Shown: piece by piece, positions 54,452 to 63,100 of the stretch
How positions within the stretch are numbered: position 1 is the stretch's first letter
Layout: the number at the start of each line of letters is the position of its first letter
The notes under the pieces: model-generated
Told to the model about the DNA's origin: nothing
Databases searched by the model: none
The model's input: only the letters and a program-made list of their open reading frames with translations
Origin: Crocinitomicaceae bacterium
Lineage (GTDB): Bacteria; Bacteroidota; Bacteroidia; Flavobacteriales_D; Crocinitomicaceae
Reading direction: 5' to 3'
DNA length: 64,000 nucleotides
NCBI GenBank assembly: GCA_029249445.1
Contig: JAQWHI010000018.1
Span: forward strand, 248,001 to 312,000
Program-made: the position numbers and the translations under genes

Positions 54452-55708
54452 ATGAACATTCTTATCAAAAAGGCAAAAATTATCGACAAAAACTCCTCCT
54501 TTGACGGTAAGACAATGGATTTACTTATCGAAGATGGTACAATTACTCAAATTGCTGAATCAATAGACAAAAAGGATCTTTCATGTATCGAAAAAGAGGG
54601 ACTCCACGTTTCTATGGGTTGGGTTGAATTAAAAGCTGATTTTTGCGATCCAGGAATGGAACATAAAGAAACCATAGGTTCGGGACTTAATGCAGCTGCA
54701 TTTGGTGGATATACTCATGTAGGAGTTCTACCAGTAACCGATCCAGTAGTCGACGGTAAAAGTCAAATACAATACATTCAACTCAAATCAAATGGGCATG
54801 TTTCAAGTGCACACCCGATTGGTGCATTGACAGTTGGTATGAATGGAGAAAACTTGTCAGAAATGTACGACATGTATCAAAATGGTGTGCAACTTTTTTC
54901 CGACGATATCAACCCTTGTCACTCAGGAATAATGTACCGTGCACTGCTCTATTCACGTAATTTTGGAGGAACAGTTGTTGGTTTTTCTAAAAATCATGAC
55001 ATCGCTGGCAAGGGGGTTGTAAACGAAGGAATTGCGTCCACTAAGACGGGACTCAAAGCTGACGCATCAATTGGAGAAATCATCGAGATTGAACGAAATA
55101 TCCGATTGGTCGAATACACCAATGGCAACTTACACTTAACAGGAGTATCAACTGCTGAAGGAGTAGATTTAATAAGAAAGGCAAAAGCCAAAGGATTCAA
55201 TGTTACAGCAGATGTTCATGCAGTCAACTTAATTTACAACGAGGAGGCAGTACTCGGATTTGACACAAATTTCAAAGTTTTACCTCCATTGCGCTTTGAA
55301 AATGATCGCAAAGCGCTCTGGAAAGGTCTGAAAGATGGTACAATTGATACAATTGTAACTGACCATCGTCCTCACAATAAAGAAGAGAAAGATATAGAGT
55401 TCGATTTGGCTGCATATGGAACAATCGGCCTCCAGACAAATTACGCCTCACTTAACATTGCAGATGAGTTCGAACTCGGGTCTGTAATTAATGCTTTAGC
55501 GCACAATTCGAGAACTATCTTAGGTCTTGATCAACAGTCGATTGAAATTGGAACAACTGCAGATTTGACACTTTTTCAACCCGAAAAAGAATGGAGATTT
55601 AAGAACGACGATATCTTTTCGAGCACACATAACACGCCATATGTTGAAAAACTGATGAAGGGGTTCGTTGTTGGAGTCATTAATAACGGTAAATTAGTGT
55701 CCAAATAA
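54452..55708 (+). CDS. Dihydroorotase-like protein lacking metal ligands
   Basis: The product is 418 residues. The overall sequence is amidohydrolase/dihydroorotase: an N-terminal beta-sandwich, DPGMEHKETI and TDHRPHNKEEK. The zinc-binding HxH (usually DLHVHLREPG) has become ELKADFCDPG, the second His pair (EVTPHH) is DVHAVN, and the HVST histidine is GVST. So the normal binuclear metal centre seems absent. Such pseudo-enzymes occur beside real dihydroorotase in several bacteria and can be structural partners of aspartate transcarbamoylase. It shares a promoter with the BatA-like gene. Confidence 0.82.
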   Translation: MNILIKKAKIIDKNSSFDGKTMDLLIEDGTITQIAESIDKKDLSCIEKEGLHVSMGWVELKADFCDPGMEHKETIGSGLNAAAFGGYTHVGVLPVTDPVVDGKSQIQYIQLKSNGHVSSAHPIGALTVGMNGENLSEMYDMYQNGVQLFSDDINPCHSGIMYRALLYSRNFGGTVVGFSKNHDIAGKGVVNEGIASTKTGLKADASIGEIIEIERNIRLVEYTNGNLHLTGVSTAEGVDLIRKAKAKGFNVTADVHAVNLIYNEEAVLGFDTNFKVLPPLRFENDRKALWKGLKDGTIDTIVTDHRPHNKEEKDIEFDLAAYGTIGLQTNYASLNIADEFELGSVINALAHNSRTILGLDQQSIEIGTTADLTLFQPEKEWRFKNDDIFSSTHNTPYVEKLMKGFVVGVINNGKLVSK

Positions 55709-55713
55709 GGTGA

Positions 55714-56268
55714 ATGATTTCCAAACGTAGCTTCATAAAACAATTTTTCAAACACAGACAAATGGTTGGCTCCATTCGGCCTAGCTCAAGGTTTCTTGGC
55801 GAGAAAATGCTAGAAAATATTGATTTTATACGTTCAAAATCACTCATAGAACTCGGTCCTGGATGTGGCGTATTCACAGACATGATTATTGATCGAATGG
55901 CTCCAGATGCATCATTATTGGTTTTTGAACTGAATGATGAATTTTACGATTCATTAAACACGAGAATTAATGATCCGCGTGTGACCATCATTCATGACTC
56001 TGCTGAACATTTAGAGAAGTATATACATGATGGAAAGAAAATAGATGCTGTTGTTTCATCACTGCCACTAATGGTATTTCCAGAAACTGTTAGAGACAAT
56101 GTTGTTAATGTGTCACACAAGGTTCTGAAATCAGCTGGAATTTACATGCAGTTTCAGTATTCGCTCCAATCAAAGAAACTATTGAAGGCTATCTTTAATG
56201 ATGTCTCAATCAAGTTCACAACAAAAAACTTTCCACCGGCATTTATATATACATGTCGGAAAAAGTAA
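55714..56268 (+). CDS. SAM-dependent methyltransferase (phospholipid/rRNA dimethylase-like)
   Basis: The product is 184 residues. SAM-binding motif I is IELGPGCGVFTDMI (about residues 44-57), motif II is the acidic FELNDEF, and SSLPLMVF takes the place of the NPPY-like motif IV. The beginning FFKHRQMVGSIRPSSRFL is typical of PmtA-like phospholipid N-methyltransferases and their relatives. Substrate not proven. The start ATG at 55714 follows the DHOase-like stop by five bases, and its end overlaps the pseudouridine synthase start by 16 bases, so the three are translated from one message. Confidence 0.75.
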   Translation: MISKRSFIKQFFKHRQMVGSIRPSSRFLGEKMLENIDFIRSKSLIELGPGCGVFTDMIIDRMAPDASLLVFELNDEFYDSLNTRINDPRVTIIHDSAEHLEKYIHDGKKIDAVVSSLPLMVFPETVRDNVVNVSHKVLKSAGIYMQFQYSLQSKKLLKAIFNDVSIKFTTKNFPPAFIYTCRKK

Positions 56269-56831
56269 CAAATAGAGATTACTTCGCACTCTATAAGCCC
56301 TATGGATTTCTCTGTCAATTTACGGGTGAAGAAAGCGATCAGTTACTTGGTGATTTGTATACTTTTCCCAAAGATGTTTATTCTATCGGTCGTTTGGATA
56401 AAGACAGTGAAGGCCTACTTTTATTAACAAACGACAATCAATACAAAACACAACTCCTTGATCCAAAAAATCATAAATACAAAACCTATTGGGTACAAGT
56501 AGAAGGATCAATAACAAAAACAGCAGTTGAAAAATTATGTTCTGGAACAATCCAAATCAATCACAAAGGAAAGAAACACAAAGTCGACCAAGCGCTCTGC
56601 AAAACAATAGCACCACCAGACCTTCCTGAGCGAGTTCCTTCGATACGGACAAGGCTTCACATCCCGACGTCATGGATTGAATTGAAGATCACAGAAGGAA
56701 AAAATAGACAGGTGAGAAAAATGACTGCTGCAATCGGTTTTCCAACCCTCCGCTTGATACGCACTGCAATGGGATCAGTTCAGCTTCAAGATCTTAAACC
56801 AGGTGAGGTTCGCAGAATTTTTCCAACTTAG
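56253..56831 (+). CDS. Pseudouridine synthase, RluE/RsuA family
   Basis: The product is 192 residues. It has the catalytic motif IGRLDKDSEGLLLLTND with the catalytic Asp, then PKNHKYKTYWVQVEG, and the C-terminal TEGKNRQVRKMTAAIG. No S4 domain precedes it, as in RluE, which modifies 23S rRNA (U2457 in E. coli numbering). The start MSEKVTNRDYFALYKPYGF overlaps the methyltransferase gene by 16 bases. It is convergent with the TonB-type receptor gene, with eight bases between and no terminator visible. Confidence 0.9.
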   Translation: MSEKVTNRDYFALYKPYGFLCQFTGEESDQLLGDLYTFPKDVYSIGRLDKDSEGLLLLTNDNQYKTQLLDPKNHKYKTYWVQVEGSITKTAVEKLCSGTIQINHKGKKHKVDQALCKTIAPPDLPERVPSIRTRLHIPTSWIELKITEGKNRQVRKMTAAIGFPTLRLIRTAMGSVQLQDLKPGEVRRIFPT

Positions 56832-56839
56832 AGAATCAA

Positions 56840-59266
56840 TTAAAGCCCCATGCCTCCTTGGGAGGTAGGTTTTAGTTTCTTGCTACTTTCGTATTTCCCA
56901 AACTTGAATGACGCAGTAATGAAAAAACGTCTTGTCAACCACTTGTATTGACTTACCTGTCGAACCCCCTCTTGAATCAACTCCAAATCGAAACCCCGTG
57001 TATCAAAAATATCTGTGACCCTCGTTCCAATTGATAATTTCTTATTCAACAATCGTTTTTCAAATGAAATATCAATTCCTGTCCGAGGTTGTACAATACC
57101 TTGGGGAGATATACGCGGTGCACGATAAGATGCATTTATCTGAACCGTCGCAGTTTTATCCCAGAAGTCAGCACTACCGATGTATTTAAATCCCCAATTG
57201 ACTCCACTATTGTTCCAATCCGTCTCAGGATCTGAATTTGTATACACAATGTAATTGCCATTAAACGAGATGGTGTTTTTCCACCATTTGAACGGTTTAT
57301 AAATCAAGACAAGTTCTGAACCTGTACTCTCGCTATTATCAATGTTTCCATAGGTTACAATGGCTGTATTGTTTTCTCTATAAAACTTAACTCGATTTAT
57401 AACATCGCGTGTCCTCCTATGAAACATACTGAATGTTGCAATTAATTTCTTTGACGTGTAAGAGTAACTAAAATCGTATGAGTCGATATACTCTGGTTCC
57501 AAATTTGGATTTCCACTTCTCAGATTGAAAGGATCTGCATAGCTCGTAAACGGATTCAGTTGTCTTGCGCGCGGGCGATTGATTCGCTTACTATAACTCA
57601 GACCCAACTCGGTTTTATCATTGAATTTGTACTTAAGATGTCCTGATGGGAAAACGTTTCTATAGGTGTTAGTGTAGTTATTCGAGTCTCCAATAAGAAC
57701 CGGATCTTGCTGTGCGAATTCTCCACGGAGTCCAATCTGGTACTTAAAATTTCCTATCTCCTGGCCAAAAATACCATACGCACTATATATTGCACCATTG
57801 TATTGGTAATCAAAGTTCGCAACAGTATCCTCTAAATATTGACCGCTCAAGGTATCTAAAGTTTGTGAGCTTGTAGAAAGGATTTCTGAGTTCAAAATTG
57901 CCTTTGATCCGGTTTCGATGCGTGCATTAATTTCTTTTAAAATATAACTAAAGTCAATTTGAGCTGTCGTAAGTGAACTAACCTGATCATTTCTCAACTG
58001 CTGATATAACGGTTGTTGTGAAGTAGGACTTCCATTGGCACTCAAATAATTTTCAATATAGAAACCTTCTATTGCCTTCTCTCCGATTGATTGATAAGCA
58101 ACGACTGACAACTCTCCTTTACTCTCTTTTAATTTCCATCCATAATTTAAATTCAAGTCCAAATTTTTATTCCTGCGTGGGTCACGAGACAATCGATCCC
58201 AACGATCAACAATTGCTTTGTTTCCGTCGAACAATTGGTTGCTTAAATCTCCTGTTCGCTCACGAAAACCATTTATAAATGTTCCTGAAAAACCAATTGT
58301 ATGATTGTTATTGATGAAATAATCGGTTCCGAGAACAAATGTATTCCCCTCTTTAAAATCAGTACCAATTCTATCCTGTTCAAGAACAATCGTACTGTCT
58401 GAAACTACCTCACGTTCGAGCGTGCTTAGGTAATTTCGAAATCCACGAAACTGGTTGTACGAATAATTTGTATAAAGATTAAATCGTTCGTTACGATAGC
58501 TTAATGCCACATTCGCTTCAAATTGCTGACCGGATGTAAATGATACACCACCGAGCGTTGAGGAGACTATTCCATTAAAGCCCTTTAATTTATTTTTTTT
58601 CATCACTATATTGATTATACCAGAGGTCCCATCGGGGTCGTATTTTGCTGAGGGATTCGTTACAACTTCAATACGTTGAATTGAATTTGCTGGAAGGGCA
58701 TCTAATAGGTTCTGTCCATCTCCTAGTACGAGGCCACTTGGGCGGCCATCAATCAAAATCGTGACATTCCCATCACCTCTTAAGCTAATATTTCCGTTCT
58801 GATCAATATCAATAGAGGGAATATTGTTTAAAACATCATTGACAGTGCCTCCTCTTACTGCGATATCGTCCTGCACATTGTATATCTTTTTGTCGATACC
58901 AGCTTTTAAAACATCCAATGAACCGGTCGCAACAATATCATCAAGTTGAAGGGATTCACTAATTTCAAGTTTTACAATCCCGAGATCTCGACTCTGTCCA
59001 TCCTCAAAAAGAAGTGGATTGAGTGTAAAGCTTGAAAAATTGGTAAATGAAATTTTCAGGAAGTAGTTTCCATTGTTTATAGCTCGTAGTTTGAAAGTAC
59101 CATCTTGATTGGTGTAAATTCCAGCAACCACTGTTGAATCTTTAGAGTCAAACAATCGGACAGATGCAAATTCAAGGGGGCCATCAGCATCCATAACTCT
59201 ACCTGAGATACTTTGAGCATGTAGGTTTAAAGATGACAAAAGAAGAAATATGAGGAGAAAACGCAT
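56840..59266 (-). CDS. TonB-dependent receptor-like outer membrane protein
   Basis: The product is 808 residues. It has a signal peptide (about 1-17, LNLHAQS), a carboxypeptidase-regulatory-like beta-sandwich (about 20-110, ISGRVMDADGPLEFASVRL) and a plug domain (about 120-225) with VQDDIAVRGGTVNDVLNNIP and RGDGNVTILIDGRPSG. The large barrel ends RRFFITASFKFGKYESSKK. This is the outer membrane beta-barrel family of Bacteroidota that may import a nutrient or secrete a signal. No SusD gene is adjacent. The OsmC gene ends three bases upstream on the same strand, so it may be in the marR/osmC transcript. Confidence 0.88.
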   Translation of the reverse strand: MRFLLIFLLLSSLNLHAQSISGRVMDADGPLEFASVRLFDSKDSTVVAGIYTNQDGTFKLRAINNGNYFLKISFTNFSSFTLNPLLFEDGQSRDLGIVKLEISESLQLDDIVATGSLDVLKAGIDKKIYNVQDDIAVRGGTVNDVLNNIPSIDIDQNGNISLRGDGNVTILIDGRPSGLVLGDGQNLLDALPANSIQRIEVVTNPSAKYDPDGTSGIINIVMKKNKLKGFNGIVSSTLGGVSFTSGQQFEANVALSYRNERFNLYTNYSYNQFRGFRNYLSTLEREVVSDSTIVLEQDRIGTDFKEGNTFVLGTDYFINNNHTIGFSGTFINGFRERTGDLSNQLFDGNKAIVDRWDRLSRDPRRNKNLDLNLNYGWKLKESKGELSVVAYQSIGEKAIEGFYIENYLSANGSPTSQQPLYQQLRNDQVSSLTTAQIDFSYILKEINARIETGSKAILNSEILSTSSQTLDTLSGQYLEDTVANFDYQYNGAIYSAYGIFGQEIGNFKYQIGLRGEFAQQDPVLIGDSNNYTNTYRNVFPSGHLKYKFNDKTELGLSYSKRINRPRARQLNPFTSYADPFNLRSGNPNLEPEYIDSYDFSYSYTSKKLIATFSMFHRRTRDVINRVKFYRENNTAIVTYGNIDNSESTGSELVLIYKPFKWWKNTISFNGNYIVYTNSDPETDWNNSGVNWGFKYIGSADFWDKTATVQINASYRAPRISPQGIVQPRTGIDISFEKRLLNKKLSIGTRVTDIFDTRGFDLELIQEGVRQVSQYKWLTRRFFITASFKFGKYESSKKLKPTSQGGMGL

Positions 59267-59269
59267 GTG

Positions 59270-59656
59270 CTATAAGAGCTTAAATTCAATTGAGTTTTTT
59301 AACATCTTGACAATAGGGCAACGTTCCGAAATAAGAATCAAACGCTGCCTCTGTTCTTCTGAGAGTGAACCTTCAAATTGAACTGTTTTATTGATTTGGG
59401 CTTTGTCTTTATTATCAATGAGTTGAAGTTCAATAAACACATTCTGTAAATCCCAGTTTTTCCGTTTTGCATACATTTTCATTGTAATCAGCTTACAGCT
59501 AATCAATGACGTTAACAAAAGTTCAGTAGGTGTCGGCCCTAAATCCAATCCGCCGTCGGAGATTGACTGATCTGCCAACAAATAGTGCAAACGCGAGGAT
59601 GTCTCTACCGTATAGGCTTCTTTTAACTTACCACTAACTTTAACCTCTTGATGCAT
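59270..59656 (-). CDS. OsmC family protein
   Basis: The product is 128 residues. It has an OsmC/Ohr fold with DLGPTPTELLLTSLISCKLITM holding the first redox Cys, and SERCPIVKML holding the second. The layout fits the YhfA/OsmC-like branch more than true Ohr. These proteins reduce organic hydroperoxides using the two cysteines. It overlaps the end of the marR gene by 17 bases, so translation is coupled, and the regulator probably senses the same stress. It is followed three bases later by the receptor gene. Confidence 0.88.
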   Translation of the reverse strand: MHQEVKVSGKLKEAYTVETSSRLHYLLADQSISDGGLDLGPTPTELLLTSLISCKLITMKMYAKRKNWDLQNVFIELQLIDNKDKAQINKTVQFEGSLSEEQRQRLILISERCPIVKMLKNSIEFKLL

Positions 59657-60098
59657 TTCTTATTTTATCGAGTAGTTCGCTTAATTGATCTGCATCCTCA
59701 TCAGTTATTGGTGGGACTAAGATATTTTCTTGTTCTTTAAGAGCAGCATCGATAGTTTTTAAAAGTTCTAGGCCAGAAGCTGTTATTTTTACATATATAA
59801 CCCTACCATCCGATGCACATCTCTCACGAGAAATCAAATTCTTCGCTATGAGTTTGTCCATTAATCGAGTAGTATTTGGCGACTTCTCTATCATTCGGTC
59901 CTTTACCGTGTTTACCGCGATAGCCTCCGCTGCCCCTCTTAGAATCCGCAATATATTGAATTGTGGCATGGACAAATCAAACTGAGACATAAAAACCCCC
60001 TGTTTTGTACCGATCAAATTAGATGTGTATCGGAGATTTATAGCTGCTCTGCTCTGCGGACTGGTGAACTTAGTTTGAATTTCTTCATTAATATTCAT
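59640..60098 (-). CDS. MarR family transcriptional regulator
   Basis: The product is 152 residues. The winged helix-turn-helix covers about residues 40-105: DLSMPQFNILRILRG, NTVKDRMIEKSPNTTRLMD, and the wing ISRERCASDGRVIYVKIT. The N-terminal and C-terminal helices form the dimer region. There is no N-terminal reactive Cys as in OhrR; one Cys sits in the wing. It heads the marR-osmC(-receptor) transcript. A 10-base palindrome lies between the -33 and -7 of its own promoter, and its -7 box ends four bases before the ATG. Confidence 0.9.
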   Translation of the reverse strand: MNINEEIQTKFTSPQSRAAINLRYTSNLIGTKQGVFMSQFDLSMPQFNILRILRGAAEAIAVNTVKDRMIEKSPNTTRLMDKLIAKNLISRERCASDGRVIYVKITASGLELLKTIDAALKEQENILVPPITDEDADQLSELLDKIRNASRG

Positions 60099-60102
60099 GG
60101 CA

Positions 60103-60110
60103 CAAATATA
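60103..60110 (-). promoter_or_regulatory. -7 box four bases before the marR ATG
   Basis: The minus strand reads TATATTTG, a perfect -7 consensus, four bases from the ATG at 60098. TTG (-33) lies 19 bases upstream. A leaderless message is predicted. Confidence 0.7.
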
Positions 60111-60112
60111 GA

Positions 60113-60122
60113 TACCATGGTA
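60113..60122. promoter_or_regulatory. Palindrome TACCATGGTA inside the marR promoter
   Basis: This perfect 10-base palindrome sits in the spacer between the -33 and -7 elements of the marR gene. Binding of the MarR protein here would block its own promoter, the usual autoregulation in this family. Confidence 0.5.
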
Positions 60123-60217
60123 GTATATTCAAAATTAAAAGGAACAAACATAAGCCACAATTCGAATTGACAGCATTAAAAGAAATTTTCTTATTTTTAG
60201 ATAAAAATACGCTTATT

Positions 60218-60604
60218 ATGAAAAATTTTGTCTTTGTAACGATTTCTTTCGCTTTGTTGATGTTGACAGCAAGTTGTGGTTCTGATCCTGTTAACCATGC
60301 AGATTCAATCTGTAATTGTTTAAAGGAAGGTGGGCTGAACAGTTCACTTTCATTGATGGAGCTTGATGACCTAGAAGATTCAATGGATGATGAAGAAGTT
60401 GCTGCATGTGTACTTAATGTTTTTCGAAAAATGGAAGATGATATGTCTGACATGAGTAAAAATGACAAGAAAGAATACACAAAAGAATTTTTAAAAGGAG
60501 TGGTTGATACAGAGTGTTCTGATTTAATATTAAATGCAGTCCCTTACGACATGTTAGGTCTCGCGCTAACAGGAGCCGAATCAGAACTTTTAAGAAGTTT
60601 TTAA
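60218..60604 (+). CDS. Small lipoprotein, uncharacterised
   Basis: The product is 128 residues from ATG 60218 (MKNFVFVTISFALLMLTASC). It has a lipoprotein signal with Cys near residue 20. The mature part is acidic and helical, with four further cysteines (DSICNCLKEGG, AACVLNV, TECSDLI) that could form disulfides, and runs of Asp/Glu (MELDDLEDSMDDEEV). I recognise no named domain. It is convergent with the beta-mannosidase gene, six bases apart. An upstream in-frame ATG at 60167 is less likely. Confidence 0.6.
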   Translation: MKNFVFVTISFALLMLTASCGSDPVNHADSICNCLKEGGLNSSLSLMELDDLEDSMDDEEVAACVLNVFRKMEDDMSDMSKNDKKEYTKEFLKGVVDTECSDLILNAVPYDMLGLALTGAESELLRSF

Positions 60605-60609
60605 TAGTC

Positions 60610-63096
60610 TTATAACCACTTGATATCAAACTCATCTGGGGCCACATCGCCAGAGTATTTTACCTCAATTCGATGTTGTCCAGGAATCAGACTCATAAAA
60701 TTTTTGCTGAATTTTACTCCAGTCTGATCGCTTGTTATCCATGCATCACGTATAAAACGTTCATTATTGATTCGCAAGACAAGCGATTTATCGGATGGGT
60801 TGATGCTCTCAATTGTCATTTCTACATCTCCTGAGGATGCTTTGGCATACCTTTTTGAGAGAATATTAAAGGAGCGCTTGTGCTCTATGCCAAGATGATC
60901 GTTCCAAGCGAATACGAGATGAACGTTCTTTTTTCCTCGTTGCTTTTCCGACAATACATTTAGTGGAAGAGATTTTTGGCCATTTACAGTTGTATTTTGA
61001 ACTACTATTTGATCGATCTTCGTGCCCTTTAAGTCATAGATTGTACAGCGAATATTGCAATCAAAGGTGTCAACAACATCGGACACCAAGTAATAGTCAA
61101 CATCATCTATACTATTGAACTTCTCGACAACAGTAACTTCCTTGTAATCGTCTTTGATTCGGTATTGCAACGCCTTCCAATTCCCGAAATAATCACGACT
61201 TGCCCAAGACGGCGCTGGCCAACAATCATTCACTTGCCAATACAGTGTACCGCCACACCTTGGCGCATCAATTCGGTGGCCTGCCACGGCCATGCTCACT
61301 GCAATTGATTGAGTCAATTGTGAGTAATACACAAAATCTTCAAACGATTTTGGTGTTCCAAATAGCTTTTTTGCATGCTTTAAAATCATGGAATTCCCCA
61401 CATAACTTTTTTGATGGTGCTTCATTACGGGTGCATTTAAATCCCACTCTTCTTTTTTAGAGAATGAAGACAAAGTTGTATATTCTGGAAAGCTCTGAAA
61501 TCCATACTCTGCATTAAAACGACCAATTTTTTTACCAAAATCTTCTAATGGATCATTTCCATGCCACACACCCCAATAGTGCTGGGAGCCATGATTATAA
61601 AGCTCCATTTTCCCCCAATTACTCAAGGGAGAAGTATGTATGTACGGGATATTTGTATAACGTGCTACCATTTCAGGAGCAAGCCCCTTAAATAAACGAT
61701 CATATGAAGACTCAATCTCGCGCGCCGTCTTCCCAAAAAGTCCATATTTTATTTGAAACCCCCAATTGCCCCATGCAACTTCTACCTCATTGTTGCCATT
61801 GAATTGAACTACACTCGGGTGAGAAGCAATTCTGGGGATTTGATAATCAAACTCATTAGTAACATTTGCAATAAATTCATCGTCTCCTGGATACATTGAA
61901 CAGGCAAACATAAAATCTTGCCAAACCATCAGTCCAAGTCGATCGCAGGTTTCATAGAAAATATCATCCGGATAATATCCGCCTCCCCAGACACGAATCA
62001 TATTAAAATTCGACTCTGCCATATCCTCAACAAGTCTAACAATAGCTTGATCGGTCACCCGAGCCGGAAATATATCTTGCGGAATGTAGTCACCACCTTT
62101 TGAGAATATACGACGTCCATTGATTTTAAAGTAATAACTAGTACCCCACTCATCTTTCTCTTGGATCAACTCTGATGTCTTAATTCCATACTTTAATTTA
62201 CAACTATCAATTACCTGATTATTAATAGTATATAGTAAAATATTTTGATCATAAATATTTTGTTCTCCATGCCCGCGCGGCCACCAAAGCTTTGGATTTT
62301 TCACCTTTATGACGCGTGTCATTTGACCGTTATTTAAAGCGACCATCTCATTTTGGAGCCCTTCTCCTTGCCAACTATAATTCGCTAGGCGGTCGACAGC
62401 CATTTCTAACATAAACTCTATAGTCGCCTCGGATTCGCTAATCGCTAAAATCTTTACACTTTTATTTATAATTCGATTTTCATTATACGAGTGAAGTGCT
62501 GCAGGCTTGTTGAATCCTATAGTATTCAAACGAAGCGCCCAATCCCATCCAAACTGATATTGTGGTTTACGCGTGTATGGCGCAATTGCAACATCGTGAA
62601 CATCATTTGGTGCAGGAAGCTGGTAACTCTTATTTTTCCACATTTCAGCATGATATAATACAGGCGGAGTAATCACAACAGTTATTTCATTGACACCAAC
62701 TTTTAAGTAGGGTTTTATTTGTACTGAATGTGGTATGAAGGCATTTTCACATACCAAAACCTTCGTTCCATTTACAAAAACACTTCCATAAGTATCGACC
62801 GAACCAAAGTACAATTCATTAAATTCATAATTTAGTTGCTCTTCTTCAATTAATATAATTGACTTAAACTCCCATGGCTGCTCTTCAAACCAGCTGAATT
62901 TATTTTCATTTGTGCCATAGAATGGGTCTGGCATTTCACCGTTCTCGATGAATGCCTCTTGGACAGAGCCATACGATCCAAGATCCATCCATTGTATTTT
63001 TTTTGGATGAAAAAAGGACCATTCTATGCTATCAATTTTTTGTGTATAGACTTTTTGACCCATTACAAATAGAACAATTAGAACAATATATTTCAT
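60610..63096 (-). CDS. Glycoside hydrolase family 2 beta-mannosidase
   Basis: The product is 828 residues. It has a signal peptide (about 1-18, ending KVYTQ), a GH2 sugar-binding jelly roll (about 25-190) and an immunoglobulin-like domain. The TIM barrel (about 290-590) carries GGDYIPQDIFPARV, MIRVWGGGYYPDD, acid/base Glu in FNGNNEVEVAW and nucleophile Glu in RFNAEYGFQSFPEY. This pattern is that of beta-mannosidases, which remove the beta-1,4-mannose from the core of N-glycans or from mannans. It starts four bases after the glycosylasparaginase gene ends, on the same strand. Confidence 0.9.
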   Translation of the reverse strand: MKYIVLIVLFVMGQKVYTQKIDSIEWSFFHPKKIQWMDLGSYGSVQEAFIENGEMPDPFYGTNENKFSWFEEQPWEFKSIILIEEEQLNYEFNELYFGSVDTYGSVFVNGTKVLVCENAFIPHSVQIKPYLKVGVNEITVVITPPVLYHAEMWKNKSYQLPAPNDVHDVAIAPYTRKPQYQFGWDWALRLNTIGFNKPAALHSYNENRIINKSVKILAISESEATIEFMLEMAVDRLANYSWQGEGLQNEMVALNNGQMTRVIKVKNPKLWWPRGHGEQNIYDQNILLYTINNQVIDSCKLKYGIKTSELIQEKDEWGTSYYFKINGRRIFSKGGDYIPQDIFPARVTDQAIVRLVEDMAESNFNMIRVWGGGYYPDDIFYETCDRLGLMVWQDFMFACSMYPGDDEFIANVTNEFDYQIPRIASHPSVVQFNGNNEVEVAWGNWGFQIKYGLFGKTAREIESSYDRLFKGLAPEMVARYTNIPYIHTSPLSNWGKMELYNHGSQHYWGVWHGNDPLEDFGKKIGRFNAEYGFQSFPEYTTLSSFSKKEEWDLNAPVMKHHQKSYVGNSMILKHAKKLFGTPKSFEDFVYYSQLTQSIAVSMAVAGHRIDAPRCGGTLYWQVNDCWPAPSWASRDYFGNWKALQYRIKDDYKEVTVVEKFNSIDDVDYYLVSDVVDTFDCNIRCTIYDLKGTKIDQIVVQNTTVNGQKSLPLNVLSEKQRGKKNVHLVFAWNDHLGIEHKRSFNILSKRYAKASSGDVEMTIESINPSDKSLVLRINNERFIRDAWITSDQTGVKFSKNFMSLIPGQHRIEVKYSGDVAPDEFDIKWL

Positions 63097-63100
63097 TTAC

